Shown here: positions 60,331 through 64,000 of the stretch, piece after piece | Layout: every line of letters begins with the position of its first letter | How positions within the stretch are numbered: the first letter of the stretch is position 1 | Source: Pseudomonas persica | GTDB taxonomy: Bacteria; Pseudomonadota; Gammaproteobacteria; Pseudomonadales; Pseudomonadaceae | Assembly: GCF_900291015.1 (NCBI RefSeq) | Contig: NZ_OLKL01000045.1 | Span: 161,551-225,550 of the forward strand | Direction of reading: 5' to 3' | DNA: 64,000 nucleotides | Position numbers and translations under genes: made by a program | The notes under the pieces: model-generated | The model's database searches: none | What the model was told of the DNA's origin: nothing | What the model saw: only the letters and a program-made list of their open reading frames with translations

Positions 60331-61839
60331 TCAACCCTGCGGCGACAGGGCCGCCAGCTGCGCCGCCATGAGCATGGCGAACTCTTCCACGGTCATCTTC
60401 TTGCCGTTGAAGTCGACCATGCCGTCGGCATAGTGCAGGCTGCTCACCACATCATTGCCCTGCACGGTGGCCATGCCGCTCTGCAGCGCCATCATGCCGA
60501 CCATTTCCCCGGCCTGGCTCGATTGCATGGCAATGGCCTGGGCGTCGGTCTGGCCATCCAGCAGCGCCTGCAAGGTTGCCAGGTCACCGATCATCGGCTT
60601 GGACAACGACAGCTTGCCCTTTACCTCGGTGATCAGTTGCTTGCTCAACTGATCGGGCGGCAGGTCGAAGCTGGCCGGGGCGGCGAAGCCCATCGACAGG
60701 TCAAAGCGGCTTTCGCCATTGGCGGTCTTGAACGACAGGTTTTCCACCGCCACCCGGGGCTTGGCAGCCAGCAGTTTCTGCAGCTCGCCCTGGAACCTGG
60801 CCTTCTCCACATCGTCCATCTGGATTTCCGGCACCGGCTGGCCGGCGGCAGCTGCGGCTTCGAACTCCGGCAGGTGCGCCTGGTACCACGTCGACAGCGC
60901 CTGTAGCGCCGGGGCGTTGACCGAGGTGATGCTCACCGCCATTTGCGCCTTGCCTACCGCACGACCATCCCAGGTGATATCCCCGACCTTGTACTCCACG
61001 CGGCCACCCACGGTATCCGGGCCGTCGAGGGTTTGCAGGGCGTTCTGCTCCAGGCCCTTGACCACCAGTACCTGCTGTTTGGGCCCCAGGGTGACCTTGG
61101 TTTCGCCCAGCGCCAGGTCAACGTTGCCCACATAGATGGCTTCGTGCGTGGTGGCCGCCAGCTGGCCGCCGACCTTCAGGCCGTTGAGCTCGAAGGTGGC
61201 TGGCGGCTGGTCATCGCGTACCAGTGTCATCACGAAACGGTCGGCCTGGCCGTGAAAGCGTGAGGCCTTGCCTTCCTGATCACCACTGACTTGCACCTGC
61301 ATGCCCGAAAAGTCGAGGCTGTTGCCATCGGCCTCGGCGAGCTTGACCGGCGCCAGCTGGATCTGGCTGACCACATTGCCGTCGTAACCCAGGCTGGTCT
61401 GGGCGCTGACCGGGGCCTGCTCGCCTGCGGCGGCGAACCACGGCGCGGTGGCGTCGTCCTTCTGCAGTGTGCTGTTGCTGACCGCCATGACCGGCATCAG
61501 CTTCAGCGCCTTGACCCGCGACCAGGGGAACGGGCCGTGCTCGATCTGGTCGGTCACGCCCACGTCGAAATTCACCACTTCGCCTTCACCCAGGTTGATA
61601 TCGCGGGCCTTGAGCCGGTACCGGGCGGTACTGCTGAAGAAATGCTGCTCCAGCGACACCCGCTCGATGCTCATGCTGCCACCGGTGCTCACCAGGGCCT
61701 TCTTGAGTTCGGCGTTACTGCGCACAAGGGCGTTGTCCAGCTCCGCAGGCAGTTGCTTGCCGGTGTACCAGGCGCCAGCGGTGGTTGCGACGGCGATGGC
61801 GATAGCCAGGCCGGAAAGGATGCCAACTGATTTCTTCAT
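60331..61839 (-). CDS. YdgA-family (DUF945) periplasmic/membrane protein
   Basis: 502 residues from ATG 61839. One N-terminal helix (GILSGLAIAIAVATTAGAWYTGKQLP), then a long beta-rich part with the YdgA pattern of repeated strands: YRLKARDINLGEGEVVNFDVGVTDQIEHGPFP, ETKVTLGPKQQVLVVKGLEQN, and FDLSMGFAAPASFDLPPD. Anchored in the inner membrane, facing the periplasm; function poorly known. Confidence 0.82.
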   Translation of the reverse strand: MKKSVGILSGLAIAIAVATTAGAWYTGKQLPAELDNALVRSNAELKKALVSTGGSMSIERVSLEQHFFSSTARYRLKARDINLGEGEVVNFDVGVTDQIEHGPFPWSRVKALKLMPVMAVSNSTLQKDDATAPWFAAAGEQAPVSAQTSLGYDGNVVSQIQLAPVKLAEADGNSLDFSGMQVQVSGDQEGKASRFHGQADRFVMTLVRDDQPPATFELNGLKVGGQLAATTHEAIYVGNVDLALGETKVTLGPKQQVLVVKGLEQNALQTLDGPDTVGGRVEYKVGDITWDGRAVGKAQMAVSITSVNAPALQALSTWYQAHLPEFEAAAAAGQPVPEIQMDDVEKARFQGELQKLLAAKPRVAVENLSFKTANGESRFDLSMGFAAPASFDLPPDQLSKQLITEVKGKLSLSKPMIGDLATLQALLDGQTDAQAIAMQSSQAGEMVGMMALQSGMATVQGNDVVSSLHYADGMVDFNGKKMTVEEFAMLMAAQLAALSPQG

Positions 61840-62114
61840 GAATAGAACCGATTGCTGTCCGTAGGGGCTTCGTAGGCGGCCAAGGGCCACGCAGGACGCC
61901 AAGAGTACCACTGCAGCCCAGGCCTGGCGCTGGCCGGGGTCGAGAAATCCCATTCCTGGGTAACGCCTGAAACCCTTTCCAAGGGCGACCGGCACTCGTT
62001 AATTTTTACGAACACTGAAATTGATCACAACCGCAAAAAAACGCGTAAAAACCGAATACCGCCGCACTTGAATCGATAAATATTTCAATTCAGCAACATT
62101 CTGTCATGTTTAAC

Positions 62115-62143
62115 TTGACACCCAGCTACCCATCGTTTTTTAT
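62115..62143 (+). promoter_or_regulatory. Predicted sigma-70 promoter of the permease gene
   Basis: TTGACA (62115-62120), 17 bases, TTTTAT (62138-62143). It lies in an AT-rich gap (61840-62202) that also has TTGAATCGATAAATATTTCAA at 62073-62093, a loose dyad. Confidence 0.6.
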
Positions 62144-62202
62144 TTTCACCACTTTGCGCGCTCCCCCGCGCCCCCGCCGCTCCAACAATAAAGGTGAACA
62201 AC

Positions 62203-62295
62203 ATGGAGCCCACCCGCTCGCCCTTGCCGCATGCGCAGTACCCCGTGCCCGCCATTTACGCCCAGCCGCAGGAGCCCTGCCAGCATGCAGCCTGA
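62203..62295 (+). CDS. Possible upstream ORF overlapping the permease start
   Basis: 30 codons with the best ribosome site of this region (AAAGGTGAACAAC before ATG). Pro-rich (MEPTRSPLPHAQYPVPAIYA and so on) and ends 8 bases inside the permease gene in another frame, so translation could be coupled. It may be a leader peptide or chance; no homologue is known to me. Confidence 0.35.
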   Translation: MEPTRSPLPHAQYPVPAIYAQPQEPCQHAA

Positions 62296-63637
62296 CCACA
62301 GCGCCTCCGGCAACGGCCAACTCCGCAAAACCCTGCGCCTCTGGCACGTGATCATCATCGGCCTGGCCTACCTGACCCCGATGACCGTGTTCGACACCTT
62401 CGGCATCGTTTCCGGGATTACTGCCGGCCACGTACCCAGCGCCTACATCCTGGCGCTGGCCGGGATCCTGTTCACCGCCGTGAGCTACGGCACCCTGGTC
62501 AGGCGCTTCCCGCAGTCGGGCTCGGCCTACACCTACACCCAACGCGCGATCAACCCGCACGTGGGCTTCCTGGTCGGCTGGTCATCGTTGCTGGACTACC
62601 TGCTACTGCCAATGGTCAACGCGTTGCTGGCCAAGCTGTACCTTTCGGCCATGTTCCCGGAAGTACCGGAGTGGATGTGGGTGGCTGGCTTCGTCACCCT
62701 GATCAGCCTGATCAACATGCGCAGCGTAAACCTGGTGGCACACTTCAACCTGCTGTTCGTGGCTGTGCAGGTGGCGATCATCGCGGTGTTCATCTACCTG
62801 TGCGTGCGCGGCCTGGACCAAGGCGAAGGGCTGGGTACCGCCTGGAGCCTGCTGCCGTTCGCCGACAACCAGACCCAGCTCAGCGCCCTGGCCGCCGGTG
62901 CGACCATCCTGTGTTTCTCGTTCCTCGGCTTCGACGCAGTCACCTGCCTGTCCGAAGAAACCCGCGACCCGGGCAAGACCATCCCCCGGGCGATCTTCCT
63001 CACCGCACTGATCGGCGGCATGGTGTTCATCACCGTGTCGTACTTCATCCAGGCCTACTTCCCGACCATGTCCCGCTTCCATGACCAGGAAGCGGCACTG
63101 CCGGAAATCGCTCTGTACGTCGGCGGCAAGTTGTTCCAGTCGATTTTCATTGCCTGCACCGTGATCAACACCATCGCCTCGGGGCTGGCCTCGCAGACCA
63201 GCGTGTCGCGCCTGCTGTACGTGATGGGCCGCGACAACGTGATCCCGGCCAGCCTGTTCGCCCGCCTGCATTCACGCTACAAGACGCCGGTGCTGAACAT
63301 TGCAGTGGTAGGGCTGATTTCGCTGTCGGCGATCTTCTTCGACCTGGTCACCGCCACCTCGATCATCAACTTTGGCGCGCTGGTCGCGTTCAGCTTCGTC
63401 AACCTGTCGGTGATCAACCATTGCTACCTGCGCGAAGGCAAGCGCCAGGGCCTGGCCAACCAGCTGACGTACCTGGTGGCGCCCACCATTGGCTTCTGCA
63501 TCATCGTCTCGCTGTGGCTGGACCTGAACGCGCATTCACTGCTGTTCGGTGGCGTCTGGGCACTGCTCGGCCTGCTGTACCTGGCCTGGCTGACCAAAGC
63601 CTTCAGGGACACCCCGCCCAACTACATCGCTGAATGA
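62285..63637 (+). CDS. APC-family amino acid/polyamine permease (PuuP-like)
   Basis: 450 residues, 12 helices. RLWHVIIIGLAYLTPMTVFDTFGIVSGIT at the start and FSFLGFDAVTCLSEETRDPGKTIPRAIFLT in the middle fit the putrescine importer PuuP group. CAGGAG lies 10 bases before ATG 62285. Followed by a terminator and a chemoreceptor gene. Confidence 0.85.
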   Translation: MQPDHSASGNGQLRKTLRLWHVIIIGLAYLTPMTVFDTFGIVSGITAGHVPSAYILALAGILFTAVSYGTLVRRFPQSGSAYTYTQRAINPHVGFLVGWSSLLDYLLLPMVNALLAKLYLSAMFPEVPEWMWVAGFVTLISLINMRSVNLVAHFNLLFVAVQVAIIAVFIYLCVRGLDQGEGLGTAWSLLPFADNQTQLSALAAGATILCFSFLGFDAVTCLSEETRDPGKTIPRAIFLTALIGGMVFITVSYFIQAYFPTMSRFHDQEAALPEIALYVGGKLFQSIFIACTVINTIASGLASQTSVSRLLYVMGRDNVIPASLFARLHSRYKTPVLNIAVVGLISLSAIFFDLVTATSIINFGALVAFSFVNLSVINHCYLREGKRQGLANQLTYLVAPTIGFCIIVSLWLDLNAHSLLFGGVWALLGLLYLAWLTKAFRDTPPNYIAE

Positions 63638-63650
63638 CCCACGCTGCCGA

Positions 63651-63678
63651 CAACGCCCGCGCCTGATCGCGGGCGTTG
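63651..63678 (+). terminator. Terminator after the permease
   Basis: CAACGCCCGCG and CGCGGGCGTTG pair perfectly around CCTGAT, followed by CATTTG. Confidence 0.75.
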
Positions 63679-63703
63679 CATTTGATCGAAAAGGAAAGCC
63701 CTC

Positions 63704-64000
63704 ATGCCGCTGCGTCGCCTCTCCATCCAGTGGAAGATCACCTTGCTCGCCGGCTTGTGCCTGCTGGCCATCGTCGCCCTGCTGGTGGCCACGGCGCTGG
63801 CCCAGGCGCAGCGCAGCGCGACACTGGTCAACCAGGCCAACACCGAAATGCTCGACAACAGCGCACGCCTGCGCCTTCAGGCCCATGCCGAAGCCCAGGC
63901 CCTGCGCATCCAGCGCTATTTCATGGACGCCTACCAATACGGCAATGGCTTTGCCCGCCTGGTCCAGGCGCTCAAGGCCCGTGGCGGCAGCGACCTGCGC
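63704..64000 (+). CDS. Methyl-accepting chemotaxis protein, 3' end outside the window
   Basis: 99 codons visible. MPLRRLSIQWKITLLAGLCL begins a first transmembrane helix, followed by a periplasmic helical stretch (ARLRLQAHAEAQALRIQRYF, then DAYQYGNGFARLVQ) like the dCache-type Pseudomonas chemoreceptors. AAAGGAAAG precedes the ATG. Its place next to a PuuP-like permease recalls the polyamine receptor McpU of P. putida; the ligand domain lies mostly outside. Confidence 0.75.
   Translation, partial: MPLRRLSIQWKITLLAGLCLLAIVALLVATALAQAQRSATLVNQANTEMLDNSARLRLQAHAEAQALRIQRYFMDAYQYGNGFARLVQALKARGGSDLR

Overview
The window reads as chromosome of a Pseudomonas putida-group bacterium. The coding sequence is GC-rich. 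About fifteen copies of the P. putida-type REP pair (arms containing GCGGGTAAACCCGC followed by TCCCACAGG) sit between genes. Many proteins are recognisable as P. putida-type orthologues: XenA, the hydroxyproline pathway, BamC, GcvR and NadA.

Left core block (1-12.0 kb): the 3' part of oligopeptidase B, a Pro-rich exported peptide, YajD, a SPOUT RNA methyltransferase, an aldehyde dehydrogenase remnant, an M61-like protein without its zinc motif, YcgN, a nitroreductase, the operon rnd-ycgL-hydroxyacid dehydrogenase, an EptA-type lipid A phosphoethanolamine transferase, a CHMI-like tautomerase and a YdcH/DUF465 protein.

Accessory block (12.1-28.4 kb): fourteen tightly packed minus-strand genes with no REP of the common class. 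In transcription order they encode a ThiF-like E1 adenylyltransferase, a tryptophanase/tyrosine phenol-lyase-like PLP enzyme, a LolA-like periplasmic protein, a DUF1302-like outer-membrane barrel, a haem-oxygenase-like diiron oxidase, a Cys4/PP-loop ATPase, a dienelactone hydrolase-like enzyme, a BASS transporter, a CPA2 antiporter, a FeeM-type N-acyl amino acid synthase with a PilZ-like N-terminal region, a cupin_8/JmjC protein with a changed metal motif, a MAPEG protein, an MMPL/RND exporter and a TetR regulator. Upstream lies an AT-rich region with repeated TTAAACT operator-like sites. I read this as an undescribed pathway that makes, modifies and exports an N-acylated amino-acid-derived product. 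It is the main discovery candidate here.

Middle core block (28.4-45.9 kb): a cystathionine gamma-synthase-type enzyme with a divergent Lrp regulator, an FdhF/YdeP-type molybdo-oxidoreductase near moaA and moaB, a bestrophin, and LysR and AraC regulators whose 3' ends overlap. Next is a complete trans-4-hydroxy-L-proline pathway (permease, epimerase, deaminase, semialdehyde dehydrogenase, D-hydroxyproline oxidase). It is followed by xenA and a divergent ArsR-type regulator that share a perfect palindrome.

Right core block (46-64 kb): a four-Cys winged-helix regulator coupled to a periplasmic protein, mqo, a YhfL-like lipoprotein, a structured RNA-like leader before two small Pseudomonas proteins, tRNA-Ser(CGA), the operon dapA-bamC-MBL-purC, gcvR-bcp, TusA-like plus an AI-2E-family permease, a BepA-type protease, nadA, a YdgA/DUF945 protein, a PuuP-like permease with a possible upstream ORF, and the start of a chemoreceptor. 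Function calls rest on motifs and remembered family features; no search was run.
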